Source of the DNA: Valencia hispanica
Taxonomy: Eukaryota > Chordata > Actinopteri > Cyprinodontiformes > Valenciidae
DNA: 64,000 nucleotides
Assembly: GCA_963556495.2 (NCBI GenBank)
Contig: OY747714.1
Span: 49,978,041-50,042,040, forward strand
Direction: 5' to 3'
The notes below the pieces were generated by a model. That model did not search any database. It was given only the letters and a program-made list of their open reading frames with translations, and was not told the DNA's origin. Positions 1 through 11,083 of the stretch are shown here, piece by piece. A program made the translations under genes and the position numbers. Each line of letters opens with the position of its first letter. The first letter of the stretch is position 1.

Positions 1-697
1 TAGAATCAAATAACTGGAAAGGGCAGACACAACCGATTAGCAGTTACAAGCTACTTCAGTTGCGAACATAACTGAACTGGAATTCAGTTCAGGCCTTGCC
101 TGAACTAGCAGCATGTTTCCACGCCTGCAGAGCCTCCTAACGGCACCTTAACTCTGTTAAAATGCTTAGCTCTGTGCTGAATGCTTTAGACGCTCCCCCT
201 GACCAGGAGGAAATGACAGATAGTATTGAGGAATGAGATCAGGACAACATCTGGTGTTTGCCCTGCACACAGCGCTTGGCTGCAATCACACACACGAGAT
301 TTCAGCATCATGAACATGTGAAACCTTGCATGTGCAAAGTTTACTTGCCATGTCACAACCTAAACTAGAAAAAAAAAAAAAAACAGTAGAGCATCTGCAG
401 GATGAGAAAATCAGCAGAAGACGATGAACTGATTCAGATTCTGGGACTATTGAACATGGCTGCATGGCTGAATGCAACCACATCTTGTTCTAAACCCTTG
501 TATGGTTGAACTCATCCACCTGACTGTTAACTGTTGTTCTATCTGGCTATATCAGGGCTGCTCAAGAAGAAAAGTTGGCTGAGATGTAACAATTGATGAG
601 ACAACATATTGTCCCAACATTGGTCTAACAACAAGGACTGTTGGACAGGTTTTCTGCAGGACAGTCCAAAGGGACATACCTAAACAAGTCATTATTA
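1..697. other. Unassigned left flank
   Basis: I see no convincing exon, splice-flanked reading frame or repeat boundary here. A short A-rich run lies near 369-383. It is probably the distal 3' flank of the minus-strand V-set gene that ends at 848. Confidence 0.4.
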
Positions 698-835
698 GAC
701 CAGGGGTGTCCAAAACCAGTCCTCCTGGACCGGGAACCTGAAACTTTTATTTATTTCCCTGCTTCAACCTGAATCAAAGGATGGTTCATTAGTAGAACCT
801 CTGCAGAACTTTATGACCTGTTGGGGCCACTATAC
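698..835. repeat. Degenerate hAT-type MITE fragment
   Basis: The start (accaggggtgtccaaaacc) resembles the end of the intact MITE at 54398-54589, which also opens with CAGGG followed by 'tccag' and 'cagtcctc'. The other end is not recognisable. The stretch 'ttttatttatttccc' near 745-760 reads as an AATAAA-type signal on the minus strand, so the repeat may supply the polyadenylation site of the gene ending at 848. That last point is inference. Confidence 0.4.
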
Positions 836-847
836 TCCACTGTATAG

Positions 848-1080
848 TCACATCTGAAGAGTCTCTACAGCTTCTTCATCATTCTTCTTCTTGTTCCTGA
901 CAAACACAGCAGCCAGAGCAGCAACCATCAGAGCAGCAACCCTCAGAGCAGCAACCCTCAGAGCAGCAACCCTCAGAGCAGCAACCATCAGAGCAGCAAC
1001 CATCAGAGCAGCAACCATCAGAGCAGCAACCATCAGAGCAGAGACCAGCAGCACCAGAATCAGTCCAATGTGTCCACTAC
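848..1080 (-). CDS. Unit 1 transmembrane exon with coding minisatellite
   Basis: The acceptor (ctgcag at 1081-1086) is followed by GSGHIGLIL and then eight perfect or near-perfect 15-bp units (916-1035). These encode L-M-V-A-A or, in three consecutive units, L-R-V-A-A. The hydrophobic run is over 50 residues, more than twice a normal single-pass helix, and carries three arginines five residues apart. A basic stop-transfer stretch (RNKKKNDEE) and the end TLQM follow, then a stop. The homologous exon of unit 3 has a normal-length membrane segment, so the expansion is specific to this copy. Confidence 0.8.
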
Positions 1081-4000
1081 CTGCAGAACAGAACCAGGTG
1101 TTAGTCTGATACAAGGAGATGTCTGAAGATCATCTACTGATCTCAGACCAGCTGTTTTCTGTCTCATCATCATCATCATTATCATCATGTGATCTGAGAT
1201 GTTTCTCTCTAAGATCTAAAGCCAGGAAGCTGCTGGAGGTTCTGGTCCAGAGACAAACAGACTCACCTGGAGGAGGAGGAGGAGCTACATCCAGGTAGAT
1301 GGTGCTGACGGGTCGGGGGAGCAGCATGCCTCTCTTCCTCCGCTTTGTTTCTTTCATAACATAACATTCATATATTCCTCTGTCCTCAGCGATCACGTTC
1401 TTCAGAACCAGAGACACGTCTCCATTCTTCATGTCCTTCAGCTCTACTCGACCCTCATAGCTTTTTGGGATTTTTAGTTCTGGGTTTTGTATGTTGAAAA
1501 CGAGAACATATCTTGAGTTATTTTCAGGTCTGCTCCACTCCACAACCTCAAAAGGCATGTAGTCCTCGGCGTGACATGGTAGAGTAACATCCTGTCCGAT
1601 TGTAGCGGTGATGTTCAGACCTACAGGAGAGAACAGAGCAGAGAGGTTTAACAGAAACAGATCAGCTGAGTTATAAGGCAGAAATGAGACTTCATAATTC
1701 TCGACATTAACTGTAGCTGTTCCTGTTTGGAGAAGATAACTAAGAGACTTAAACTTAGTTACAGAGTTTCACCATGTAAAGAACTTCCAGTTTAGAGTCA
1801 TTAAAGAGTAACTAAACCCCAAAACAACTTTTTTTTGCCTATAAACTGTATAAATGGGTCTTTACCAATGCAGTCTTTCAGTTTCTGGGATTTTTTTACA
1901 TTTTGGTGTAAACTTGTTTAATTCTACACTTTTTGGTCTAAAAACATGTTAGTGCTGCCCTCTTAGGGTTGAAGGGTGGCTACTGCATTTGAATTTTGTG
2001 ATTGGTGGAGAGCGGTACATCTCTACGTCACAGCAGCCATGGTCTCACAGACACGCCCCGTGGGTTTGGGGATAAAACTATCAGACATACCGGCCCTGTG
2101 GGGAGTTTGGAGTTGGATTGCGTTTTTCAGGTTACTATTATCATCACATTAGCACTTAGTTAGCATAGCTAACACTGTTTTGAACGTTAGCCTATGTTAG
2201 CATCACCACTCAGAGACGGGACCCATCCTGTCTCTCTTCGTACGGTGTCGTACCAAGGTAGTTATTATCCCCTTCATAAACTGTTCCTCCTACGTCGGGA
2301 GCGCGCACGTAGAGAAATGGTGTCCCCTGCGTCTGGAGCGCGCACGTAGCGAAATGGTGTCCCCCTACGTCGGGAGCGCGCACGTAGCGAAATGGTGTCC
2401 CCCTGCGTCGGGAGCGCGTACGTAGAGAAATGGTATCCCCCTACGTCGGGAGCGCGCACGTAGCGAAATGGTGTCCCCCTGCGTCGGGAGCGCGCACGTA
2501 GCGAAATGGTGTCCCCCTGCGTCGGGAGCGCGCACGTAGCGAAATGGTGTCCCCCTGCGTCGGGAGCGCGCACGTAGCGAAATGGTGTCCCCCTGCGTCG
2601 GGAGCGCGCACGTAGAGAAATGGTGTCCCCCTGCGTCGGGAGCGCGCACGTAGAAGGAAGCGCTGTTCCACGTGACTCCGCCACAATCACAACCATCAAC
2701 ACGTTGAACTAGGGATGTTTTGTCTTTGAATAAGTGAAAACCAAGTGTCTTTACTTCACCGCTCTGTTTGTTGGTTACCACAGAAGTAAATAGATTAATG
2801 TTTCTAACGTGGTGTCGCGCGGTCGGCTTAATAAGAAAACGGTCACGTCTCTGTAAACTCGATTCAAATAAATATTACACTAAATATAAATTGTTCTCAG
2901 CAAGTAAACGACTCTTTCACAATCTCCTATAAAAATACTATTTTCTTTCATTGTTTTACGTCGTCCAAAGTTCTGTCTCGGGCGACACCATTTCTCTACG
3001 TGCGCGCTCCCGACGCAGGGGGACACCATTTCTCTACGTGCGCGCTCCCGACGCAGGGGGGACACCATTTCTCTACGTGCGCGCTCCCGACGCAGGGGGG
3101 ACACCATTTCTCTACGTGCGCGCTCCCGACGCAGGGGGACACCATTTATGATGGGGATAATAACTACCTTTGTACGACACCGGCGGTGCTGCTGAGGCAG
3201 AGGGGGGCAGGAGGAGTCCGGTCTTTAGTAGTAATGCTAACGTAGGGTAATGTTCAAAACAGATGAACGTCGATCAGATCCAGGGCCGGTTAGGCTGTTT
3301 AGGCCAATGCTAAGGGGGCTGTATACCCTGGCGGCGCCAGAGGCGCTGCCAAGAACTTTCAGCTTTTATTGTACTTCGTTGATGGTGCAACAGTGGGCTT
3401 TATGTAAGGGATAATGCCCTTCGAGGTGTCCATTATCAGAAATTAATGGACGACGCAGAGGCGTGAACCGGTTGCTTCCGCGTCGTCCATTAATTTTTGA
3501 TAATGGACACCTCGAAGGGCATTATCCCGCTTATACCATGGTCACTTACGAAAGAAAGAAGTATTTAATCAATTAATTATACTTTAATGTGTTTAGAGTT
3601 AAAATTGTGAGGGTTTTTATTTTTATCGTTATCGTTTTTATTTTAATTCGAGCGCACTATTTAATATCTCCTGTATACAGGCGTTGCCAAGCAACGTGGC
3701 CACAGCGAGCCGACCGCAGCAGTTGATCAGTGATGGGAAGTGAGATTGTCGTGATAGTAATAAGAGTACCTTCCTCGGACAAATGTGTTAATATTAGATC
3801 TAATCAGCAGGTGTATTATTGTTAATTTCATTGGCATCATTATCTAACTTTTTCCCAGCTTGTAATAATAAATCAAAATACCATTAATAATCATAATAAT
3901 AACTCCATAGTTGTAACGCCAGCTGTTAACTGTGTTACAGCTCATATTGTCTATAAAGTGTGTTTATCATGTTAAACTTTACACCTGTGTTAAAGTGCAC

Positions 4001-4862
4001 ATCATTAATGTTAGAGCATAACACATGCAATATTATACTGCAGTTTACTGATTATTTTGCATTCTGCTAATTAGAATTTCATTGTAATGATAACATTTAA
4101 TTACTATGAATTACTAATATAATTTGTATCTGAAAAAATACATTGTATATTATACACTATGGTCTACATCATGTATTTATCTCTAGGTTTCTCATGTATA
4201 TAATTTCATTTTATTGTATTTTTTAAATCATGTGTTTATTATTAGACTGGTGTCACATACTCCTCTTCTGTCCCTCTGTCGCCTCCACCTCAGCAGCACA
4301 AACCAGCAGTGATGCAGCAGCTCCAACACACCCAGCTGACTGGCTTTAAATGTGCAACTGTTTTATTTAGTTACAACAACGTCTAAAACAAAGCTAGTTT
4401 CTTGTGAGTATATGTACACTGGCAGTGCAAGTACTGTACTGCGATGCAAGGGGGCGCCACTTAAAATCTTGCCTAGGGCACCAAATTGGTTAGGGCCGGG
4501 CCTGAGTCAGCTGAGGACGGACAGGAAGGCATGTCTCTTTAAATAGTGCAGCATGGGTTTAAATTTGATTGAGCAAATTCTTGTTTTTTAAATCACATTT
4601 TTGTTTTACATCATATTGTCACTGAAACCCAGACGAAAAAAGAAAAAGAAGAACACGTTGCAAGCTGATGTTTTAAGTAAACGTCATCGCTGCTGTCTCT
4701 GTGGATGATTTCTCAGAGCAGCGCCAGAACGAAGGGATTCTTGAAAAAGTGATACATAAACAACTAAAGTTTGCAGATCCACAACTCACCTTCAGCAGAG
4801 TCAATAACGTCAACCACCAAGCAGAGAGACGCCACCCATGTGAGAACACACACGCTGTCCAT
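848..4862 (-). CDS. V-set immunoglobulin receptor, unit 1 (intact, three exons)
   Basis: Type I membrane protein of the teleost single-V-set family (BTN/B7/CXADR-like). The model is complement(join(848..1080,1267..1620,4790..4862)), 219 residues. Exon 1 encodes a signal peptide starting MDSVCVLTW and ending SAE. Exon 2 encodes the V-set domain: first Cys in TLPCH, Trp in VVEWSR, and the D-x-G-x-Y-x-C signature in EDRGIYECYV. Exon 3 encodes the membrane segment and a short tail. All junctions are phase 1 with GT-AG borders, and the exon lengths (73, 354 and 233) sum to a clean frame. N-glycosylation sequons are NIT and NNS. The start is the ATG at 4862, which lines up with the other leader exons of the cluster. 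Intron 1 is swollen by transposons. A GC box (gggcgggg) lies upstream at 4986-4993. The ligand is unknown. The V-set call is firm; the exact subfamily is not. Confidence 0.82.
916..1035. repeat. 15-bp tandem repeat, 8 units, inside a coding exon
   Basis: The unit is gagcagcaaccatca on the plus strand, with units 2-4 carrying cccTCA instead of ccaTCA. The single change turns Met into Arg on the coding (minus) strand. The length is a multiple of three, so changes in copy number keep the frame. Confidence 0.95.
1621..2242. other. Intron 1 of unit 1: family-conserved part, then a repeat
   Basis: 1621-1800 resembles the intron flank next to the V exon in the 11-15 kb and 62-64 kb copies (for example 'acagagtttcacc'). 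From about 1805 the sequence departs from those copies, starting 'taactaaaccccaaaac' and continuing with AT-rich and gene-poor sequence that looks like a mobile element, but I could not fix its ends. Confidence 0.4.
2243..3182. repeat. Large foldback element with inverted 38-bp satellite arms
   Basis: The outer ends match as an inverted repeat (cggtgtcgtaccaaggtag at the left, tacctttgtacgacaccg at the right). Inside, the left arm has about ten copies of a GC- and CpG-rich 38-bp unit (core gcgcgcacgtag, aaatggtgtccccc), roughly 2290-2655. The right arm has four copies in the opposite orientation, 2990-3150. The 300-bp spacer is AT-rich. It sits inside intron 1 of unit 1. Open frames across the arrays are repeat translations, not genes. 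Confidence 0.8.
3281..4504. mobile_element. Putative hAT-like non-autonomous element
   Basis: The left end is cagggccggttagg and the right end is ggttagggccgggcctg, roughly inverted CAGGGCCGG-type termini as in fish hAT elements. I found no clean 8-bp target-site duplication and no transposase frame. It contains the nested hairpin at 3408-3528. Confidence 0.4.
3408..3528. repeat. Foldback MITE / long hairpin
   Basis: The left arm 3408-3456 (starts gggataatgcccttcgagg) and right arm 3480-3528 (ends cctcgaagggcattatccc) are near-perfect 49-nt inverted repeats. They are separated by 23 nt centred on aaccggtt. Confidence 0.85.
4505..4789 (-). other. Conserved 5' part of intron 1 (unit 1)
   Basis: This aligns by eye with 15240-15534 and 63690-63971: all have 'acccaga', then an A-rich stretch, then sequence leading to 'acaactcaccttcagcag'. 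It marks the ancestral intron sequence shared by the minus-strand units. Confidence 0.5.
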
Positions 4863-5400
4863 GTCTCCAAGCTTAGTCAGGTTTTCAGGCTGCTCTCCTT
4901 TCCCGCGTCATGCGCATTCGGGACTAGTAGTGGTGGAGAAGACGCGCACAGTAGGGATTGAGGATGAGGAAACGCGTAACCATGTGGGCGGGGTCTGAGC
5001 CCGTCGGTCATGTTGTCAGGCTTCGGTTGCCATGGGCAACACTGTCAGAGCGACACAGACGGAGCAGGAAAGACGACTGGAATTACGCATTTAAACGGAG
5101 AAATGAGTGACAACATGAAGAAGAAACGGAGAAGCAGGCCAAAGAAAAGGGTCCTTATGTGGAGAACGTCACTAAGCAGAAACGTAGACCCAGACGAGAT
5201 CTAGACTCCGCGCACCTACATGGAGATCGTGTTGTATTGTCAATACTGAATAAAAAAATAAAAATAAAACCTACATGGAGATCATTGATTACTTGGTTTG
5301 TGGCATCAGCTATTATAACATGCAAGAATTCAAAAGCCATAAGTCATATAGAAAGCGAGACATTAAAACAAAATCAGAGTTTGCTCTGTTGAAATTATTT
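4863..5400. promoter_or_regulatory. Probable promoter / 5' flank of unit 1
   Basis: It lies directly upstream of the unit 1 start codon. It has relatively high CpG content and a GC box (gggcgggg, 4986-4993). I see no TATA box at a convincing distance. Small reading frames in this stretch have no splice or family support. Confidence 0.35.
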
Positions 5401-8400
5401 ATATATACAACCTATTGCTCTCGTTTGTGCTTTCTTTGGAGCGCATGGTGAAAACATTATTTTGTACTGCCAAGGCCGTCCTTTGTATTTAAAACTTCTG
5501 GGGACAATTATTGATAATTCATATAGCCTATAATTATTCAGCAGTTGGCGACATATATGCGCAGTAATAAAACGCGTTCCCTTTACAACCCTCGCCGTTC
5601 TGTGCGGGGAAACTAACAGTTCAGAGTCCTGCAATGGGGCGGGTACCCGCGGGTGGAATATGCCAAAGCAATAAAAGACAAATAATTCATTCTACTATAA
5701 TTTACATTAAATCAGGGATCCCGTTATATTCTCTCTTTGACGGTTTTTTTTTTACTTTGAAGAAATCTGAAACATTTTCAATATGGTTTAATTTTTCATT
5801 ATTTTTAGTTAATATTCAGTCCGAACAATCTGAACAAAGAATCTCCACATGGAGCAGATGGAAACATGTACTAAATATGAACATTTTACCTGCAGTCTCA
5901 CAACTTTCTCATGGTCTATAGACGGGAATTACACACCCGTTTGTGCGTAAAGGAGGCTCAATCCGCTCCGCTCGCACTTTGCAGACTGGAATAACAAGAG
6001 CCACTTGTTTCTCACCTTTCTTATTGCCTCAGCAGGAGGACATCGTGTTGCACTGAGTACGATGTCCAGGTCTGATGATGATGATGATGCTCAGATGTTC
6101 TCGTAAGAATCGTTTATGATTGATTCAGTTTCCTAAACTCTGTGCGTAAAGTTGAAAATGACTGTGCGTCTGCATCAAGGGGTCAGTGGTGTGAATTGTA
6201 AACTTTCACAATGAAGGACGGCTGTTAGTTTGGGTCCACAGGTGTTTCTGATTATTGTACTGATGAATAGAGGTTGCGTCATAATAAAGTGACGGCTAAA
6301 GCTCATCACACAAACACTCTTCAGATGCTGTTCCTTTTTGTGAATGCACTCACTACCTGATGGAGTAGTGGGGTGGTTCCGTCAGAAAGTTAACTTTAGT
6401 GTGATGTCCTGCTTCATTTTCTCACTCGATTTTCCTGCCGCACCTTAAGGAGCCCTGCTAACAACGACCTTTACATTTTTCCATTAGGCTACAGTTTTTT
6501 TAAAAACCGATCAAAGACGGAAAATAACACAATCCCCAAAGGATTGTAAATGATATTACAATGGATCACGTCCCTTGTATTTCTTTGAAACATTGTACAG
6601 CTGATATTAATTTAATGCAGAGATCTCTGTGCGGAAACAAAATACTGTCCACAGTCCCTGGCTTTATCTGCGCTCTTCATTCCTGAATCACGAATTCAGT
6701 CGCAGATAAATCTCTCTGCAGCGCAGGATAGCGGGAACATTCTGCTGTCAGCGCAAAGCTGGGGGAATATTCTGGCATGTTCTCTCCACAAAGACAATAT
6801 ATCAACACCATGTCTTTAGGAGTCGTAAACAAACAAAAGTATTAAATTAATATCGTTAACCTGCAGTAAAGAAACTTCAGCCAGACCCATTAAATTTAAT
6901 TGATGTATTTTTCCATCTTGAAACGGGTACCAGCGGCACTGCAGGACTCTGTCCTGTGTGTTTGCATACGAACTAGTCCTTTAAAACCTTGATGTATCCA
7001 CTGCTAAGAACGCTGCAGCATCTGTGCAGAAAGAAACCATGACTGTATGAGAAAGTGCAATGGAGTCATTTAAATAATAGTCTGTTCAGATACGGATCAT
7101 GTGGAAATTGTGCTGAGAGCACAAGTAGATGTTAGATCTGGTAATATATTCCACATCAGGTTTATTAAGTGGTGGAGACATGACCCCGGTGTCCCCGGCT
7201 ACAATGACGCCTATGTTGCTCATGTTGCTTTCTTTAGAGCACATGGTGAAAACATTCTTTTTGTACTGCACATCATTCTTTTGCACTGTTTACTGTTTCA
7301 ACTTTTTGTGATTTTATTTCATAATTTCTATTTGCTTATATATTATAGTTCTCAATAAATCCTGGTAAGCCACATAAAGTTGTTATTTCAACACGCAACA
7401 GCAAAGAGACACTCAGACAACACTGGCGCATATTTGTTAAGCTGCTCTGATACCAACAACAAATGAACGCCTTCTGCTTCTGGTGGGAATCCTGACCACG
7501 TGGCAGACGGGGGCGGGGCACTGGGCCGTGACGACATCTGCTCGTGTCTGTAAATCATCAAATCAAACAGCAGAGACAAAGTGACATGAAACCAAAGTCC
7601 GTCCCTTAGGAAGATCTCTGTCTCTACACAATGTCATCATTGGAGAGAACACGTTACCTCTGTTGGCTCGGCTTCATTGGCTTCCGATTCGCTATCGTAT
7701 TCAATACAACATTCTTTTACTAGTCTACAAATCTCTCCATGCGCTCCCCCCCCTGCATTGACCCCTGCATTCCAATCATTCTGAGGCGTTGTGGCCATGA
7801 TGTGTAGCGTCACCCTGACGCTTTTCAATCTGAAATACTAAACAAACAGAATAAAACTGTAAAAATGAGATTCAGCTAAATCTTTATCATGTGTTTCTCC
7901 GGTCTCCCTAAAATGTCATGTCCAGAAAACATAACTTAAGTTGTTGTAACTATAGAACAATTCAAGATTCACTTATGACTCTTTAAACCATGTATATTAT
8001 TTAGGTTATTTCTAACTCACTAGTTTTTTTCTCATCTCTGCATAAGATCCTATGAAATACTGTAAGGGTTTTATGAAGTACTTCAAAATGTGCACACATG
8101 TATAAATGTGGATATTTGCCATGGAAAGAGCTAAATTAATTCTCACTAAACTGATAAATATTCATTATATATACACATAGAAGTATTCACCTCAAACAAA
8201 CTTCTCACCCAATCATTCACTACCCTCCACAGTTTACACACCCACAGAACAGATTACAACTTTATTATCAGCCATTTCTCCTCATTTCAGTTCAAAGCTG
8301 CATCTCTTCAGACTAAACATTCCAGCCGTGGTCAGGTTTTGAACTGGAAACTACTTTCTGCTGTTCCAGGAAGTGACTTGGGGAATGTCTTTAAATTGGG

Positions 8401-8514
8401 CTGAATCATCATTTCTTCCTGATTTATGCAAATATACATACATATTTCTATACAACCTATTTAAGTTTTAAACAGTTGAGATGAGAAAAGTGATTAATTG
8501 AATCATCCACTGTA
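5401..8514. other. Gene-poor stretch with an internally repeated segment
   Basis: I recognise no gene. A segment of about 60 bp at 5411-5470 recurs at 7211-7269; both contain 'gctttcttt', 'catggtgaaaacatt' and 'ttgtactgc', so part of this region is duplicated or belongs to an unidentified repeat. Confidence 0.4.
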
Positions 8515-8754
8515 GAAACAGGAGAACAAACAACAAACCAAAGGAGTCTAGTTCTACACAACACTGACTGATGGCTTTACATGCTCAGGGGAGGTTTGGT
8601 GATTCTGGAACTGAACCCAGAGGGCGGGGCTGTTATGACTCACTCATTCTGACATCTAATACAACAAACTTCACTTGACCTCTTTTGGGGTCAAGTTAAC
8701 GTAAACCTCTGGTGTTCAGCAGGAATAAAAGCTGAGCTGAGCTGATCAAATCTC
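8515..8754. repeat. Segmental duplication block A, copy 1, left part
   Basis: Similar in the same orientation to 52250-52450: 'acaaacaacaaac', 'ggagtctagttct' and 'acccagagggcg' occur in the same order. The block is split here by the LTR at 8755-9336 and continues at 9400-9660. Confidence 0.65.
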
Positions 8755-9336
8755 TGTCATGTTCAGGTTTGTAATGAAGACCCAAATGCAGAGAAGTAAA
8801 TAAAAATATTTTAATAATAACAAACAAGGACTTACAAACTCAGGAGGATCAAAAACTGCAGCAATGGCAAACCAGGAACCAAGAAGGGAGGGAAGGCAGG
8901 CAACAGGCGGGGAAGAATGACAACGAGTAGTGACTGAAGGAGAGGTGAATATATACTGGGGAGGAAGTGAGGAAGTGACTGAGAAGACCAATGATCAATT
9001 AGTGGGAGCAGATGCAGGTGGGAGGTAGAGAGCAGGTGGAAGTAATCAACTGGGACAGGAGGTAAAAAGGCTGGGAGACTGAAGACTCTTAAGAAACTAA
9101 AGATAATAAGTCTGGAAGGGAATCTAAGGAAACACTGGAAAACAGAAGGAGGAATTAAATATAACAACTAGCTGGGACTAATGAAGGATAAGTATTAATA
9201 GGAACTTGGGGAAAATAGAGATTAACACAAACCAGGGCAACCAAACACAAGACCACCAGAGGGAGACAAAGAACAACTAAAACATAATAGAACTAAATAA
9301 GGAAAAACAAAACACAAACACCCTGGAACCATGACA
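8755..9336 (-). mobile_element. Solo LTR, family 1, copy a
   Basis: It begins TGTCATG and ends CATGACA, the TG...CA form of LTRs. It is 582 bp and flanked by near-identical 5-bp sequences (atctc / atctg). Read on the minus strand it has a TATA-like 'gtatatattcacc', then an AT-rich region with an AATAAA-like signal near the 3' end. A 600-bp copy at 40484-41083 is nearly identical. No internal retroviral or gag-pol region adjoins it. Simple open frames in it are not genes. Confidence 0.65.
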
Positions 9337-10740
9337 ATCTGAGCCAACATCAGGGTCCGTGTTTCTGGTTCTGTTCTGCAGACTGTCTGGAGGGTCACGT
9401 TGGCCTGATTATAACAGGAAGGAACCTAAAAACTCCTAAAAACCAAAACTCTGGGTGAAAACAAATACATCATCATGTGGGACTATTTAGGAGCCTTTCT
9501 ACTAAAGTTACACAGAAATCAGTTTGTTTCCATCTCCGACTGCCTTTACAGATGACATAGAAAATGACTCTACCACAGTGTAGATTATAAAGGAGTTATT
9601 CATAGAGCTGAAATGATTATTAACCCCAGACTCCTTCAGTCCTTCAGGCTGTTTATCACCTGTGCTGAGTACTAATCCTCCTGCTCTGCAGAAAACCAGC
9701 CTGCATGTTGTGGATGAACTTAAAGCCAGAGAAATTCAGCAGGGAAACCACCTCTATTTACACCTTTACTGTAATCTGCATGATGCTCATATCTGCTCCT
9801 GGACATATGAACTGAGCCAGACTCTGAGATTATGGAGGCTGATAGAAATCAGATCTGATGGTCAAGCATGAAACCAAATGTCTCCTGGACCAGCTGCAGC
9901 AGTCTGAAGCTTCCTCTGTAGGCCTTTTGTCACTGAAGAATAATAGTGAATAACCTGGAACATAAAATAGTTTTAGTTCTCTCACTGAAATATTATAAAT
10001 ACTCTGACTCCCTTTATTAACTGGAACGTCTCGTGATTCTGCAGTCATCTGTTCTCTTTCATGGAGAGGATCACATTATGTTTACAATCTATTCTTCCTT
10101 TCTGACAAAGAAACATTTATGGTTTTAATATCTAGCGATAACTTTGGTCATTAAGGACCATAACGTTTATCATTATGATGATGTCCTTGATGCTGATTTA
10201 TTATTGTACAAGCTGATCATAGTGAAGCTGCTGACTCAAGCAGTTTGTCTCAGTATGAAAAACATCAAATTAAAAATTAACAACCAGAAACACAATCTGT
10301 GTTTATATAACATTTTATTCTGTGATACAAACGTCTTCTTTAATCCCACATCAAATGTACATCTTTTTCCAGTAAATTATCACCAATCAGGACATTTTTC
10401 CCACAGAATCTTTAACTTTGTCATTCAGTCTGAGCTCAGAAAGCAATAATGATCCTGTAGTGTTGATCCGTTGTCTCATTGGGTTTAGAGACATAAAGAG
10501 ATGCTAAAGTAATAAAAGCAGGATTTCATTACCTGTGATGCTAACGCTGCACTAAGACATGTGTTAAAAGTATTTGAATTGCAACCCCCCCAGGATACGT
10601 TAACCATGAAGCCCCCCCACCACGACAAGGTAGCAATTCACGGAGGGGACACATGTTTAGTGCAGACGTCATCCACAACGTCTCAGTCTGTCTGATGAGG
10701 TTAACTGTGGAACAGGTTAAATCACTGATCTCCTGCTTCC
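9337..10740. repeat. Segmental duplication, 3' flank of minus-strand V-set units, copy 1
   Basis: 9400-9660 matches 52570-52840. 9660-9920 matches 57060-57320 ('tgcatgatgctcatatctgc' shared). 10010-10140 matches 57410-57550 and 61130-61270. 10430-10740 matches 61560-62190, with a 39-bp deletion near 10590 relative to that copy. All are in the same orientation. No reading frame is preserved between copies, so I read it as non-coding flank. Confidence 0.75.
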
Positions 10741-10983
10741 TTCTTGGCTCAGCAGTCAGGAATTTGTCCTGTAACCGGTGGGCTGCCCCGCTACATCTGT
10801 CTCAGTCGCTGTGTCCTTGGGGAAGACGCTTTACCCGCCTTGCCTGGTGGTCAAAGAGCCCCGTGGCGCCTGGGTGTCTGACAGCCTCCCTTCTGTCAGT
10901 GGCTACTGTGTGTCTGACTGCAGTGTGAAGCGCTTTGTGGTCCTCTGACTGAAAAGGCGCTGTACAAATGGAGGCCAGTTACA
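10741..10983 (+). repeat. tRNA-derived SINE insertion
   Basis: It resembles the SINE at 29529-29815: 'gtgtccttggg', 'aagacg', 'tctgtcagtg', 'gcgctttgtgg' and 'gtacaaatg' appear in the same order. The duplicate at 62150-62230 lacks this stretch, so that copy serves as an empty site. Confidence 0.65.
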
Positions 10984-11083
10984 TTAGATCACTGGTCTGA
11001 TTGATTTTTGTCACATTTATAATGAAATAGGACAGAATAAAAAACTTCCATGTTACTGTTACAGAAACATTGACAACATTCAG

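Noticed and set aside
916..1035. CRISPR-like array
   Set aside because: Units are contiguous without spacers, lie in a vertebrate coding exon, and are only 15 bp.
891..1109. Plus-strand frame opposite the unit 1 membrane exon
   Set aside because: Mirror of the tandem repeat; the minus strand has the splice sites and family match.
2274..3245. Open frames of up to 142 codons in the 38-bp repeat arrays
   Set aside because: The unit length keeps several frames open by chance; no domain, splice or start context.
4673..4998. Overlapping small frames around the unit 1 leader exon
   Set aside because: Wrong-frame shadows; only the MDSVC frame joins the V exon in phase 1.
8746..9167. Leucine/serine-rich minus-strand frames
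   Set aside because: They fall within a solo LTR and appear again in the other copy only because the DNA is the same.
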